NCBI GenBank assembly: GCA_002772895.1
Contig: PFCS01000042.1
Span: 51,538-102,892 of the forward strand
DNA: 51,355 nucleotides
From: Parcubacteria group bacterium CG10_big_fil_rev_8_21_14_0_10_36_14
GTDB taxonomy: Bacteria > Patescibacteriota > Patescibacteriia > GCA-002772895
Direction of reading: 5' to 3'
Part shown: piece after piece, positions 17,945 to 26,883 of the stretch
Numbering within the stretch: the stretch's first letter is position 1
Layout of the letters: every line of letters begins with the position of its first letter
Notes under the pieces: model-generated
What the model was told of the DNA's origin: nothing
The model's input: only the letters and a program-made list of their open reading frames with translations
Database searches by the model: none
Position numbers and translations under genes: made by a program

Positions 17945-18865
17945 ATGGTTCATAAAGTTATAATCATTGGTTCCGGGCCGGCGGGTCTTACGTCGGCTAT
18001 TTATACATCAAGAGCTAACTTAGCTCCTGTTTTGTTTGAGGGTGCTCTTCCGGGCGGACCATTGATGACAACTACAGTTATAGAAAACTATCCTGGTTTT
18101 CCAGAGGGGGTTAATGGTCCGGATTTAATTATGTCAATGCGACGCCAGGCAGAAAATTTTGGAACAAAAATAATTTCAAAAAATATTACAAAAGTTGATT
18201 TTAGTATAAGACCTTTTATAGTTTGGGCGGATGATGAAAAATATGAAGCAGAAACAATAATAATTGCAACCGGTACAGAAGCAAGAAATCTTGGGTTAGA
18301 TTCGGAAAAGCGTCTTACCGGCAAGGGGATTTCTTATTGTGCTACCTGTGACGGTCCATTATTTAAAAATAAAAAATTAATTGTTGTCGGAGGCGGAGAT
18401 GCCGCAATGGAAGAGGCTATTTTTCTTTCGAAACTTGCCGAAGAAGTAGTAATCATAAATCGTAGTGAAAAGTTTAAAGCATCTGATATTATGTATGAGA
18501 GGGTAAAAAAGAATCCGAAAATAAAATGGTTACCCAATACCGAAATAAAAGAGTTTGTCGGTGAAAGCCATTTAGAGAAGGTGAAGATTATTAATAATAA
18601 GACGAATGAGGAAAGTGAAGAAAAGGCAGATGGCGCATTTATTGCAATTGGAAGAATCCCTAATACAAAAATGTTTGAAGGAAAGTTAAAAATGAATAAG
18701 GGATATATTATTACAGAACCAGATAGCGCAAAAACAAGTGTAGAGGGCGTATTTGCTGCTGGTGACGCAAGTGAATGGAAATATTGGCAGGCAATAACTG
18801 CCGCAGGTAAGGGATGTATGGCGGCAAAAGATGCGGATAGATACCTAGATGAAAACACAAAATAA
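17945..18865 (+). CDS. trxB: Thioredoxin reductase
   Basis: This 306-residue flavoprotein reduces thioredoxin with NAD(P)H. It shows the FAD-binding GSGPAGLTSAIYTSRA, the redox motif CATCDG, the second dinucleotide motif VVGGGDAAMEEA and the C-terminal GVFAAGDAS. The position after VVGGGDA usually sets NADPH preference through a later HRR motif. Here the segment reads VIINRSEKF, lacking the HRR arginines, so NADH or another electron donor is possible. It follows trxA by 12 nt. Confidence 0.94.
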   Translation: MVHKVIIIGSGPAGLTSAIYTSRANLAPVLFEGALPGGPLMTTTVIENYPGFPEGVNGPDLIMSMRRQAENFGTKIISKNITKVDFSIRPFIVWADDEKYEAETIIIATGTEARNLGLDSEKRLTGKGISYCATCDGPLFKNKKLIVVGGGDAAMEEAIFLSKLAEEVVIINRSEKFKASDIMYERVKKNPKIKWLPNTEIKEFVGESHLEKVKIINNKTNEESEEKADGAFIAIGRIPNTKMFEGKLKMNKGYIITEPDSAKTSVEGVFAAGDASEWKYWQAITAAGKGCMAAKDADRYLDENTK

Positions 18866-19011
18866 GCAAGTTTTTTAAAAAGACGGGAATGTTTTTTGTA
18901 GCAGATCCAAGGTATTGGTGATACAGAAAATATTTTTGTCTTTTTTAGTTGCAAGAAATTTTTATATATGGTAAATTAATTATTAATTATTAATTATTAA
19001 TTAACTATTTT

Positions 19012-20151
19012 ATGAGCTTAAAAGAAGAAGCATTAGAATTTCATAGAAAAAATAAAGGCAAGTTAGAAATTAAAAGTATGATTCCTCTAAAAACCAGAGA
19101 AGATTTGTCTTTAGCATATACGCCGGGCGTTGCTTTTGCCTGTCAGGAAATTGCAGCTAACAAAGAGATGGTTTACGAGTATACGTCAAAGGGTAGATTG
19201 GTCGCAATAGTAACCGATGGGAGCGCAGTTTTGGGATTAGGAAATATAGGCGCAGAAGCCAGTTTGCCTGTAATGGAAGGTAAAGCGCAATTATTTAAAG
19301 AATTTGGCGGAGTTGATGCTTTCCCAATTGCTCTAAAAACCCAAGACACTGAAGAGATTATTAAAATCGTTAAAAATATTTCCCCGGTTTTTGGTGGTAT
19401 CAATTTGGAAGATATCTCTGCGCCCAGATGTTTTGAAATTGAAGAAAGATTAATTAATGAATTAAATATACCGGTTTTTCATGATGACCAACATGGAACA
19501 GCCATCGTAGTTTTGGCAGGTCTTACAAATGCATCAAAATTGGCAAATAAAAAAATCAGCGAGATGAAAATCGTTATAAACGGTGCTGGAGCTGCAGGAA
19601 TGGCAGTAGCTAAAATACTTTTTGCCGGCGGAGCAAAAAACATAATATTGCTTGATTCTCGAGGTATCATCTGGGACGGTCGGGAAGAAGGAATGAATAA
19701 AGTAAAAGACGAAATGGCAAAAATAACAAATATGGAAAAACTGGAAGGTGGCTTGGCCGAAGCCGTAAAAGGATCAGATGTGTTTATTGGTGTTAGCCAG
19801 CCAAATATTTTAACAAAAGAGATGGTGCGCTCAATGAATGATAATCCGATTATTTTTGCAATGGCAAACCCGATACCAGAAATAATGCCGGACGAAGCCC
19901 ATGAAGCAGGCGCAAATTTGATAGCAACAGGCAGAAGTGATTTTCCAAATCAAATAAATAATGTTTTAGCCTTTCCTGGATTATTTAGAGGAGTTTTGCA
20001 AAATGGGATAAAAAAAATAACAATGGAGATGAAATTATCCGCTGCCAAAGCCTTGGCGGATTATATAAAAGAGCCGACTTCGGAGTATTTTATTCCGGGA
20101 CCTTTTGATGAGGGAGTCGCAGAAGCTGTTGCCAAATCAATCATTAATTAA
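19012..20151 (+). CDS. Malic enzyme (malate dehydrogenase, decarboxylating)
   Basis: This 379-residue small-form malic enzyme converts malate to pyruvate, CO2 and NAD(P)H. Visible motifs are the catalytic Tyr region LAYTPGVAFACQEIA, DGSAVLGLGNIG, the metal/substrate-site FHDDQHGTAIV and the Rossmann motif INGAGAAGMAVAKIL. Cofactor preference cannot be decided. The upstream 146-nt spacer ends in reiterated TTAATTA words and holds no SD. The dehydrogenase gene follows 6 nt downstream; the pair links pyruvate and 2-oxoacid/glutamate metabolism with reducing power. Confidence 0.92.
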   Translation: MSLKEEALEFHRKNKGKLEIKSMIPLKTREDLSLAYTPGVAFACQEIAANKEMVYEYTSKGRLVAIVTDGSAVLGLGNIGAEASLPVMEGKAQLFKEFGGVDAFPIALKTQDTEEIIKIVKNISPVFGGINLEDISAPRCFEIEERLINELNIPVFHDDQHGTAIVVLAGLTNASKLANKKISEMKIVINGAGAAGMAVAKILFAGGAKNIILLDSRGIIWDGREEGMNKVKDEMAKITNMEKLEGGLAEAVKGSDVFIGVSQPNILTKEMVRSMNDNPIIFAMANPIPEIMPDEAHEAGANLIATGRSDFPNQINNVLAFPGLFRGVLQNGIKKITMEMKLSAAKALADYIKEPTSEYFIPGPFDEGVAEAVAKSIIN

Positions 20152-20157
20152 TTTTTT

Positions 20158-21384
20158 ATGAATATATTTCAAAATGCGATAAAGCAATTAGAAGACGTTA
20201 AGACGATTATTAATATTTCACCCGAAGTTTACAAATTATTAGAAACACCACAAAGAATTTTACAAGTAAATATTCCGATTAAGATGGATAGCGGAGAATC
20301 GCGTATTTTTGAAGGGTGCAGAGTTCAGTACAATAATTGGCGCGGACCCTATAAGGGTGGAATTAGATTTAATGATGGAGTAGATATTGATGAAGTTAAG
20401 GCACTTGCTTTCTGGATGACTATAAAGTGCGCTATTGTAAATATTCCAATGGGTGGTGGTAAGGGCGGAGTAAGGATAAATCCAAAAAATTTAAGCAAAG
20501 GAGAATTAGAAAAATTATCACGAGGATATATGAGAGCGCTTTTTTCAGACTTAGGCCCGCAAAAAGATATTCCTGCTCCTGACATGAATACCACACCAGA
20601 AATAATGGCTTGGATGGCAGATGAATATGAAAAATTAAATGGTGCGCCTGAACCGGCGGTAATTACTGGAAAGCCGATAGAAATAGGCGGTTCTTTAGGC
20701 AGAGGAACATCAACGGCTAAGGGCGGATTTATGGTTTTAGATAGTTTGCTTTTGAAGATGAATATAGAAAATCCGCGTATTATTATTCAGGGTTTTGGAA
20801 ACGCTGGAATGAATATGGCAAAGTTTTGCGTAGAAAATGGATATAAAGTAGTCGCTGTCTCTGACTCAAGGGGAGGCGCTTATAATCCCGATGGATTAAA
20901 CATTAACGAACTTATAGAATTTAAAAAATTAAATGGAACGCTTTTTGGCGCGCCAAGAACGGAACTCTTAACCAATCAGTCTATTCTGGAACTTGATGCC
21001 GAAGTCCTCATTCCAAGCGCTTTAGAAAATCAAATAACCGAAGAGAATGCCGGGCGTATAAAAGCAAGGATTATACTTGAGCTAGCAAATGGTCCGGTGA
21101 CTCCGAAAGCTGATAAAATTTTGGAAGATAAAGATGTTGTAGTTATTCCGGATGTTTTGGCAAATGCAGGTGGAGTTATCGTTTCATATTTTGAATGGGA
21201 TCAAAATTTAAAAAAAGAAAAATGGAGCGAAGGGGAAGTATTTAATAAATTATATAATCTGATAATGCCTAATTTTGAAAAGATGCTCGAGCTTTCCCGC
21301 GACGCCAATATTTCGTTACGCAAGTCAGCATTCGCAATTGCGCTAAAACGTCTACAAGAAGCATATAATTCACAAAATATTTAA
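20158..21384 (+). CDS. gdhA: Glu/Leu/Phe/Val-type amino-acid dehydrogenase, probably glutamate dehydrogenase
   Basis: This 408-residue protein reversibly deaminates an amino acid, most likely glutamate. Motifs: QYNNWRGPYKGGIRF, GGGKGGVRINPK with the catalytic-site Lys, PAPDMNTTPEIMAWMADEY and the Rossmann IQGFGNAGMNMAKF. VIVSYFEWDQN near the end is typical of GDH rather than Leu/Phe dehydrogenases. Length matches hexameric GDH of the ~420-aa class. It is translated 6 nt after the malic enzyme gene and closed by a strong terminator. Confidence 0.9.
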   Translation: MNIFQNAIKQLEDVKTIINISPEVYKLLETPQRILQVNIPIKMDSGESRIFEGCRVQYNNWRGPYKGGIRFNDGVDIDEVKALAFWMTIKCAIVNIPMGGGKGGVRINPKNLSKGELEKLSRGYMRALFSDLGPQKDIPAPDMNTTPEIMAWMADEYEKLNGAPEPAVITGKPIEIGGSLGRGTSTAKGGFMVLDSLLLKMNIENPRIIIQGFGNAGMNMAKFCVENGYKVVAVSDSRGGAYNPDGLNINELIEFKKLNGTLFGAPRTELLTNQSILELDAEVLIPSALENQITEENAGRIKARIILELANGPVTPKADKILEDKDVVVIPDVLANAGGVIVSYFEWDQNLKKEKWSEGEVFNKLYNLIMPNFEKMLELSRDANISLRKSAFAIALKRLQEAYNSQNI

Positions 21385-21403
21385 CATTTCCCCAATTAAA
21401 AGA

Positions 21404-21428
21404 CCACCCTGAATTTGGGTGGTTTTTT
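21404..21428 (+). terminator. Terminator of malic enzyme-gdhA
   Basis: CCACCC (21404-21409), loop TGAATTT, GGGTGG (21417-21422), then TTTTTT. Confidence 0.85.
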
Positions 21429-21439
21429 GTGCCAATTTT

Positions 21440-21646
21440 TTATGATTTGATTCGTTTGTTTTGTTTTACGAAGTCATCCCAATTTTTATATCCCTTGCTT
21501 CTCGCGGCTTTATTCAGAGTTTTGATAAGTCCGATTCTTCCAAGAAGATAGCTACCGCTTAAGAGAAGCCCGAACGGACTGGAAATTGCCAAAACGATTG
21601 AGGTCGCAAATCCTATGCCGATATCTACCTTATGTCTTGTTTTCGT
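21440..21646 (-). pseudogene. 68-codon small membrane protein whose start codon is ACG
   Basis: A clean minus-strand frame of 68 codons ends at TAA 21442-21440. It reads KTRHKVDIGIGFATSIVLA, then a Gly/Leu-rich membrane-like segment ISSPFGLLLSGSYLLGRI, then a basic tail ending VKQNKRIKS. The codon at the expected start is ACG (21646-21644), exactly 6 nt after AAAGGAG that directly follows the stop of the barrel gene. The leader AGGAGCACGAA matches the AGGAG-(N)ACGAA leaders of other genes here, so ACG occupies the ATG position. No in-frame ATG, GTG or TTG exists upstream. It is either a lost start (ATG to ACG), a rare non-canonical start or a base error. I do not recognise the family. Confidence 0.65.
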
Positions 21647-21657
21647 TTCGTGCTCCT

Positions 21658-22614
21658 TTATTTGTTGCCTTCGATAATAAAGGAAGCAGAACCATAATAA
21701 ATTGGGTGTTGAGACGGAACCATTGTGCCTTCAATATTGATGTGCAATCGTTTATAGATTCGAAACTTCAGACTCAGCATTCCAAAAGCGCTACTTTCAT
21801 CAATTACTAAACGATTCGGGACAATATTTCTTGGACCGTTATTTGTTAAAAACCGTATTTGTTCCGCCAGCTCTTCATCGATATTTATTTTTATGGTTGC
21901 GTCCAACCAGATGTATCCGACATAGGCCGATGCATGTAACCATGAGAAGAAACTATAACTAATAATTCCCCCGCATTCGTATCGTCTGATGTCATAGCTG
22001 GCATCCAGATGATCAACAACCTGATCGTAAAGGTCAACCTCTTCTTTATTTATTGTGAGCATTGCGCTTTCAAGTGTTGCATCGCTTAGTGAGCTTGCCT
22101 GAAATTGCGCATAACCATAAAGATGCAAGCGTCGCCAACCAATTACAAAGACTTGCAACCCGGCGCCGTACGAAGGATTTCCAACAGAAGTAAGCCTTGT
22201 GCGCATTGAAATGTTATATGCGCCTGCTTTATAGTCAGCCAAGTCATAATCAATTCGTGAACTATCCAAAGAAAAAATTAGATATGGCTGGAGATATTTT
22301 TCCAAAATAGCCCACTTAAGTTTTACAAATGGCTCTATTCTTGTAAAACTCCAATTTTCTTGTTCGGTACTATATGCCAAAACGCCCCACTCAAATTGAA
22401 TTTTTGGCGCTTCGCTGTCTTTGAATTTGAATGCATTCCAAAAAAATGACCAACTGCTTACTTTTTTGTTTTTATCCAAAATATCTTTTTTCTCATTTTT
22501 TTGTTGAGAATTTATTTTTTGTGTATCGTTATTCGAAGAAAGCTTTTTATTTTCTTTAGCTTCTACAGAAAAACTTAAAAAACAAATACTAACTACGAGA
22601 AGGATTTTTTTCAT
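21658..22614 (-). CDS. Exported beta-barrel-like protein of unknown function
   Basis: The protein has 318 aa when started at ATG 22614, which has CAGGAG six nt upstream; the open frame upstream (7 codons) is not needed. The signal peptide MKKILLVVSICFLSFSVEA is followed by a Lys/Asn/Gln-rich spacer (about 20-55). Then come ~260 residues of alternating amphipathic strands, rich in Tyr, Trp and Phe (APKIQFEWGVLAYSTEQ, LQPYLIFSLDS, HLYGYAQFQ, LHASAYVGYIWLDA). I recognise no named family. It is the middle gene of a three-gene minus-strand unit with its own promoter. It is the second barrel-like exported protein of the window; the barrel fold is inferred. Confidence 0.75.
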   Translation of the reverse strand: MKKILLVVSICFLSFSVEAKENKKLSSNNDTQKINSQQKNEKKDILDKNKKVSSWSFFWNAFKFKDSEAPKIQFEWGVLAYSTEQENWSFTRIEPFVKLKWAILEKYLQPYLIFSLDSSRIDYDLADYKAGAYNISMRTRLTSVGNPSYGAGLQVFVIGWRRLHLYGYAQFQASSLSDATLESAMLTINKEEVDLYDQVVDHLDASYDIRRYECGGIISYSFFSWLHASAYVGYIWLDATIKINIDEELAEQIRFLTNNGPRNIVPNRLVIDESSAFGMLSLKFRIYKRLHINIEGTMVPSQHPIYYGSASFIIEGNK

Positions 22615-22631
22615 TTTCGTCTCCTGTCTTT

Positions 22632-22832
22632 TCAAAGAACCGGGGTATGTTTTAAGCTTTGTTTCATTATTTGTAGTAGATCGTCCAACTTTTTCGATCT
22701 ATCTTTTAGTTCAACAATAATGAGAACGGCTGCTTGCTCATCAAGATTCTTTATTACTTTTTTTGCCAATGATTTGACGTCATCCGGCACAGGAAGGGAA
22801 TCAACAAGTCCGTTTAACCGTGTCTTTCCCAT
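22632..22832 (-). CDS. Small hypothetical protein (66 aa)
   Basis: I do not recognise this 66-aa protein, which is predicted helical and charged (DDVKSLAKKVIKNLDEQ; LKDRSKKLDDLLQIMKQSL). It has no signal peptide. The SD AAGGAGG precedes the ATG. It heads the unit that continues into the barrel-like protein 17 nt downstream, so a cytosolic partner or regulator of that export unit is possible. Confidence 0.7.
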   Translation of the reverse strand: MGKTRLNGLVDSLPVPDDVKSLAKKVIKNLDEQAAVLIIVELKDRSKKLDDLLQIMKQSLKHTPVL

Positions 22833-22853
22833 TCAGCCTCCTTGCATAGCTAA

Positions 22854-22882
22854 ACATTAGCATGAAAGACGTAATCGGTCAA
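22854..22882 (-). promoter_or_regulatory. Promoter of the three-gene barrel unit
   Basis: On the minus strand: TTGACC (22882-22877), 17-nt spacer, TAATGT (22859-22854). It partly overlaps the leuS promoter region on the other strand. Confidence 0.65.
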
Positions 22883-22885
22883 TAC

Positions 22886-22914
22886 TTGCGATTTTTATAA
22901 AAAAGCTTTAAAAT
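22886..22914 (+). promoter_or_regulatory. Promoter of leuS, near-leaderless
   Basis: TTGCGA (22886-22891), 17-nt spacer, TAAAAT (22909-22914). Only 11 nt separate the -10 box from the ATG, so the leader would be about 4-5 nt, with no SD. Confidence 0.55.
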
Positions 22915-22925
22915 AAACATATACT

Positions 22926-25325
22926 ATGGAATACCAACCAAACAAAATAGAAGCTAAATGGCAGAAAAAATGGGAAGAATGGGGTTTGTATAAAGCGGAA
23001 GATAGCTCCAAAAAACCAAAAAAATATATTTTGGTAGAATTTCCATATCCATCGGGAGATGGTTTGCATGTCGGTCATTGCAGAAGCTTTACTGCGCTTG
23101 ATATTGTCAGTCGAAAAATGCGTATGGACGGAAATAACGTTCTCTATCCGATGGGGTGGGACGCTTTTGGGCTTCCAACAGAAAATTATGCCATAAAAAC
23201 CGGCAAGCATCCACGCGAAGTAACCAAAACAAATACAGATAATTTTCGCCGTCAGATGAAGTCCCTCGGTTTTTCTTTTGATTGGTCGCGTGAGATAAAT
23301 ACAACAGACTCGGCGTATTACAAATGGACACAATGGATATTTTTGCAATTTTATAAGAAGGGTTTAGCATATAAAGAAAGAAGTTTTATTAATTGGTGCC
23401 CGTCTTGCAAAATTGGGCTGGCTAATGAAGAGGTGGTTGACGGCAAGTGTGAGCGTTGCGGAACAGAAGCCCTGCGCCGTGAGATGGAGCAATGGATGTT
23501 AAAGATTACCGCCTATGCCGATAAATTAATAGAAGGATTAAAAGACGTTGATTATCCGGAAAGAGTAAAGGATCAACAGATAAATTGGATTGGGAAAAGC
23601 GAGGGCGCGGAAATTGATTTTTGTGGAACAGTCATGGAGAAAGAATATTGTATTTCTGTATTTACAACTCGCATTGATACAATTTATGGAGTGTCAGCTT
23701 TGGTTTTGGCGCCAGAGCATTCTTTGGTTTCCAAACTCACGATAGACGAAAATAAAAAGCAGGTTAAAAATTATTTAAAAAAAGTAAGCAAAAAATCCGA
23801 ACTGGAAAGAAAATCTGAGAATCAAGAAAAAACAGGTGTGTCTTTGGGTTCTTGGGCGTTAAATCCTTTTACCGGCGAGAAAGTTCCGATTTGGATTGCC
23901 GATTATGTTTTGGCAAGCTATGGAACAGGCGCTGTAATGACGGTGCCGGCACACGATAGTCGTGATTTTGAATTTGCCAAGCGTCATGGGCTGGATATAA
24001 AAGAAGTGGTAGCACCGGTAGAATTGGGAAAAGGCACAAAGACACTAGCAGAAGCCTATACGGAAGATGGAGTTTTGATAAATTCTAAAGAATTTAACGG
24101 ACTAACAAGTTCTGACGCGCGTATTAAAATGGTAAGCTTTGCAGAGAGTAAAAAATTTGGACGCAGACAGACCAATTATCATTTACGCGATTGGATATTT
24201 AGTCGTCAGCATTATTGGGGAGAACCGATACCTATTTTATATTGCGAAAAATGCGGAACCGTTCCTGTTCTGGAAAAAGATTTGCCGATAGAACTTCCAG
24301 AAGTTAAAAAATACGAACCGACAGAAACAGGGGAGTCTCCTTTGGCAAATATAACTTCATGGGTAAATACAAAGTGCTCAAAGTGCGGTGGTAAAGCTCG
24401 CCGTGAAACAGATACAATGCCAAATTGGGCCGGTTCCAGCTGGTACTATTTGCGATACATTGATCCAAAAAATGATAAAGTATTTGCAGATAAAAAATTA
24501 TTAAAATATTGGTTGCCTATTGATATTTATAATGGCGGAATGGAGCACACTACTTTGCATCTTTTATATTCACGATTTTGGCACAAGTTTTTATATGATG
24601 AAGGGTTCTTGCCGTACGGCATGCAGTATGGCGAGCCATATGGCAAGCGAACTTCGCATGGTATGGTCTTGGGTGAAGGCGGAATAAAAATGAGCAAATC
24701 CCGCGGAAATGTTATAAATCCCGATGACGTGGTGAAAGAATACGGCGCAGATACTTTGCGCTTGTATGAAATGTTTATGGGCCCGTATGGCGAAGCAATA
24801 CCATGGGATACTAAAGGTGTAGTGGGAGTTAAAAGATTTTTAGAAAAAGTATGGAATCTAAAAGATGGCGCTGAGGATAGCGATGAAAAATTATTGCATA
24901 AAACAATAAAAGGTATAACAGAAGATATCAATAATTTTAAATTTAACACCGCGATTTCTAAAATGATGATTTTTGTAAATAAAGCAGGTAATTTATCAAA
25001 AAATAGTTTCGAAAAGTTTCTTAAAATATTATCTCCTTTTGCCCCACATATTGCAGAAGAACTTTGGGAGAAATTAGGTCATGAAAAATCTATTACACTG
25101 GAAAAGTGGCCGGCTTATGATAAAGACTTGGCAAAAGATGAAGAAATACAATTGATAATTCAAGTAAATGGCAAAGTCCGCGATAAAATTTTGGTAAGTG
25201 CCGGTATTAGCGAAGATGAGGCTAAGGAATATGCGCTCTCAAGCGAAAATGTAAAAAAATATATGGAAGGGAAGAAAATAAAAAAATTTATTTTTACAGG
25301 AAAGCTGGTGAATATAGTAATATAA
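22926..25325 (+). CDS. leuS: Leucyl-tRNA synthetase
   Basis: This class I synthetase charges tRNA-Leu (one such tRNA lies at 38762). In its 799 residues the HIGH-type motif lies in PYPSGDGLHVGHCRSF. Zn-ribbon Cys pairs follow (CPSC...CERC; CEKC...CSKC). The CP1 editing domain carries TTRIDTIYGVSALV and VPAHDSRDFEFA, and the KMSKS motif is in IKMSKSRGNVINPDD. It is somewhat shorter than E. coli LeuRS (860), mostly in the C-terminal part. No SD and a near-leaderless promoter. The trailing comEC unit starts 58 nt downstream. Confidence 0.96.
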   Translation: MEYQPNKIEAKWQKKWEEWGLYKAEDSSKKPKKYILVEFPYPSGDGLHVGHCRSFTALDIVSRKMRMDGNNVLYPMGWDAFGLPTENYAIKTGKHPREVTKTNTDNFRRQMKSLGFSFDWSREINTTDSAYYKWTQWIFLQFYKKGLAYKERSFINWCPSCKIGLANEEVVDGKCERCGTEALRREMEQWMLKITAYADKLIEGLKDVDYPERVKDQQINWIGKSEGAEIDFCGTVMEKEYCISVFTTRIDTIYGVSALVLAPEHSLVSKLTIDENKKQVKNYLKKVSKKSELERKSENQEKTGVSLGSWALNPFTGEKVPIWIADYVLASYGTGAVMTVPAHDSRDFEFAKRHGLDIKEVVAPVELGKGTKTLAEAYTEDGVLINSKEFNGLTSSDARIKMVSFAESKKFGRRQTNYHLRDWIFSRQHYWGEPIPILYCEKCGTVPVLEKDLPIELPEVKKYEPTETGESPLANITSWVNTKCSKCGGKARRETDTMPNWAGSSWYYLRYIDPKNDKVFADKKLLKYWLPIDIYNGGMEHTTLHLLYSRFWHKFLYDEGFLPYGMQYGEPYGKRTSHGMVLGEGGIKMSKSRGNVINPDDVVKEYGADTLRLYEMFMGPYGEAIPWDTKGVVGVKRFLEKVWNLKDGAEDSDEKLLHKTIKGITEDINNFKFNTAISKMMIFVNKAGNLSKNSFEKFLKILSPFAPHIAEELWEKLGHEKSITLEKWPAYDKDLAKDEEIQLIIQVNGKVRDKILVSAGISEDEAKEYALSSENVKKYMEGKKIKKFIFTGKLVNIVI

Positions 25326-25383
25326 GTATTTAGTATCGAGTATTATGTATTAAGTATGGGCGGGCTTTGTCCGTCTTTAAAAT
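25326..25383 (+). other. Intergenic hairpin element upstream of comEC
   Basis: Reiterated words (AGTATTATGTATTAAGTAT) precede the short hairpin CGGGC-TTT-GTCCG. It resembles the elements before hup, infB, the peptide-binding protein gene and rplT. There is no SD before the comEC start. Confidence 0.4.
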
Positions 25384-26883
25384 ATGGAATTTTTGCGCGA
25401 GATAGCAAGGAGGTGTTTGGAGCGGAAATCGTATATTGTAGTGATTGCCTGTTCTGGGTTTATTGGCGGTATTCTCGTGCATAGTTTTATCAACTTTAAA
25501 TTTAATTTTTTTTGGATTTATAATGCTCTGCTTTTATCCGGAGTTTTAATTTTACTTTTTTGGCGGGATAAAAAAATACGTTTGATTTTATTAAGCGTAT
25601 TTTTTATTATTTTTGGGTTTACAAGGTTTAATTTGGGGATAGAGGAAAATAAAATTTTTCCAAATTATTATGATAAAGAAATCAAAGTTATTGGGATTGT
25701 AGCGGATGAGCCGATAAATAAAATAGACAAGCAACAATTAATAATTAAGCCGATAAAAATTGGAAGAGATGTTTTTAACGGAAAAGAAAAAATTTTATTA
25801 GCAACAAATCTTTATCCAAAATATCAATATGGCGATGGATTGGAAATTTATTGTAAATTTCAAGAGCCAAAGGTTTTTGACGATTTTGACTATGCGCGTT
25901 ATCTTTCAATGCAAAATATTTATGGATTATGTTATTGGCCTACAATAACACGAACAAGCATAGATGATGTAAGAATAAATATAATTATAGAAAAGCTTTT
26001 GTTAGTAAAAAGTTTTTTGATTGAAAAAATAAATAAAAATCTTCATGAGCCCATATCAAGTTTTTTAGCAGGATTAACGGTGGGTGCTAGAAATGCAATT
26101 CCGCTAGAACTTTTAAATAATTTTCAACGAACCGGAACGACGCATATTATTGCAATTTCCGGTTGGAATATAAGCTTTTTGGGGGCAATGTTTCTTCCGA
26201 TTCTTTTTGCTTTGAGTTTGTCACGCAAACCGGCATTTTATGTTATGCTGGGACTAATATTTTTGTTTGTTATTTTTGTGGGAGCCGGATCATCTGTTAT
26301 TCGTGCCGGTATTATGGGCTCCTTGGCATTATATGCTTTAGCTTATGGCAGATACAATAATGCCGGCAGAGCTCTTCTCTACAGTATCTGCGCTATGTTT
26401 TTGATTAATTCGCACATTATTTATGACGCCGGTTTTTGGTTGTCGGTTTCAGCTACTTTCGGACTAATATATTTTTCACCAATAGTAGATAAGTACTTAA
26501 AAATTAAGATCAAGATTTTGAAAGAAACTTTGGTGCCGACAATTTCCGCGATAATTTTTACTCTGCCGATTTCCTCTTATATTTTTGGTCATATATCGTT
26601 ATGGTCTTTGCCGGTAAATATTATTATTCTGCCTTTTGTTGCCTATGCCATTATTTTTACTTTGCCGTTACTGCCATTTTTAATATTTTTTTCGCAGGGC
26701 ATAGGGCAGATTTTATTTTTGCCAAGCGCAGTAATTCTAAATTTTATTGTGAAAGTTATAAATTTTTTTGGAAATATGCCCTTTGGCTATCTTCCTTTAA
26801 AAATTAATTTTTTTATAATGCTTGCTTTATATGGTCTAATTTTATATTTTACTTTTTGGAAGCTGAATCAACATGAAGAATAA
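25384..26883 (+). CDS. comEC: ComEC/Rec2 membrane channel, N-terminal half
   Basis: This 499-residue polytopic membrane protein matches the N-terminal (DUF4131-like) and competence domains of ComEC, the channel carrying single-stranded DNA into the cell. The competence core shows FLAGLTVGARNAIPLELLNN, TGTTHIIAISGWNISFLGAM and GAGSSVIRAGIMGSLALYA. It is followed by many transmembrane helices. The usual C-terminal metallo-beta-lactamase (MBL) domain is missing from this ORF and is encoded by the next gene, overlapping by 11 nt, so ComEC is split. The pilin and DsbA-like genes about 7 kb away may belong to the same uptake machinery. Confidence 0.9.
   Translation: MEFLREIARRCLERKSYIVVIACSGFIGGILVHSFINFKFNFFWIYNALLLSGVLILLFWRDKKIRLILLSVFFIIFGFTRFNLGIEENKIFPNYYDKEIKVIGIVADEPINKIDKQQLIIKPIKIGRDVFNGKEKILLATNLYPKYQYGDGLEIYCKFQEPKVFDDFDYARYLSMQNIYGLCYWPTITRTSIDDVRINIIIEKLLLVKSFLIEKINKNLHEPISSFLAGLTVGARNAIPLELLNNFQRTGTTHIIAISGWNISFLGAMFLPILFALSLSRKPAFYVMLGLIFLFVIFVGAGSSVIRAGIMGSLALYALAYGRYNNAGRALLYSICAMFLINSHIIYDAGFWLSVSATFGLIYFSPIVDKYLKIKIKILKETLVPTISAIIFTLPISSYIFGHISLWSLPVNIIILPFVAYAIIFTLPLLPFLIFFSQGIGQILFLPSAVILNFIVKVINFFGNMPFGYLPLKINFFIMLALYGLILYFTFWKLNQHEE

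Noticed and set aside
18955-19011. TTAATTA repeats as a replication origin or regulator site
   Set aside because: Simple AT-rich reiteration without DnaA boxes or dyad structure that I could see; similar words occur before other core genes.
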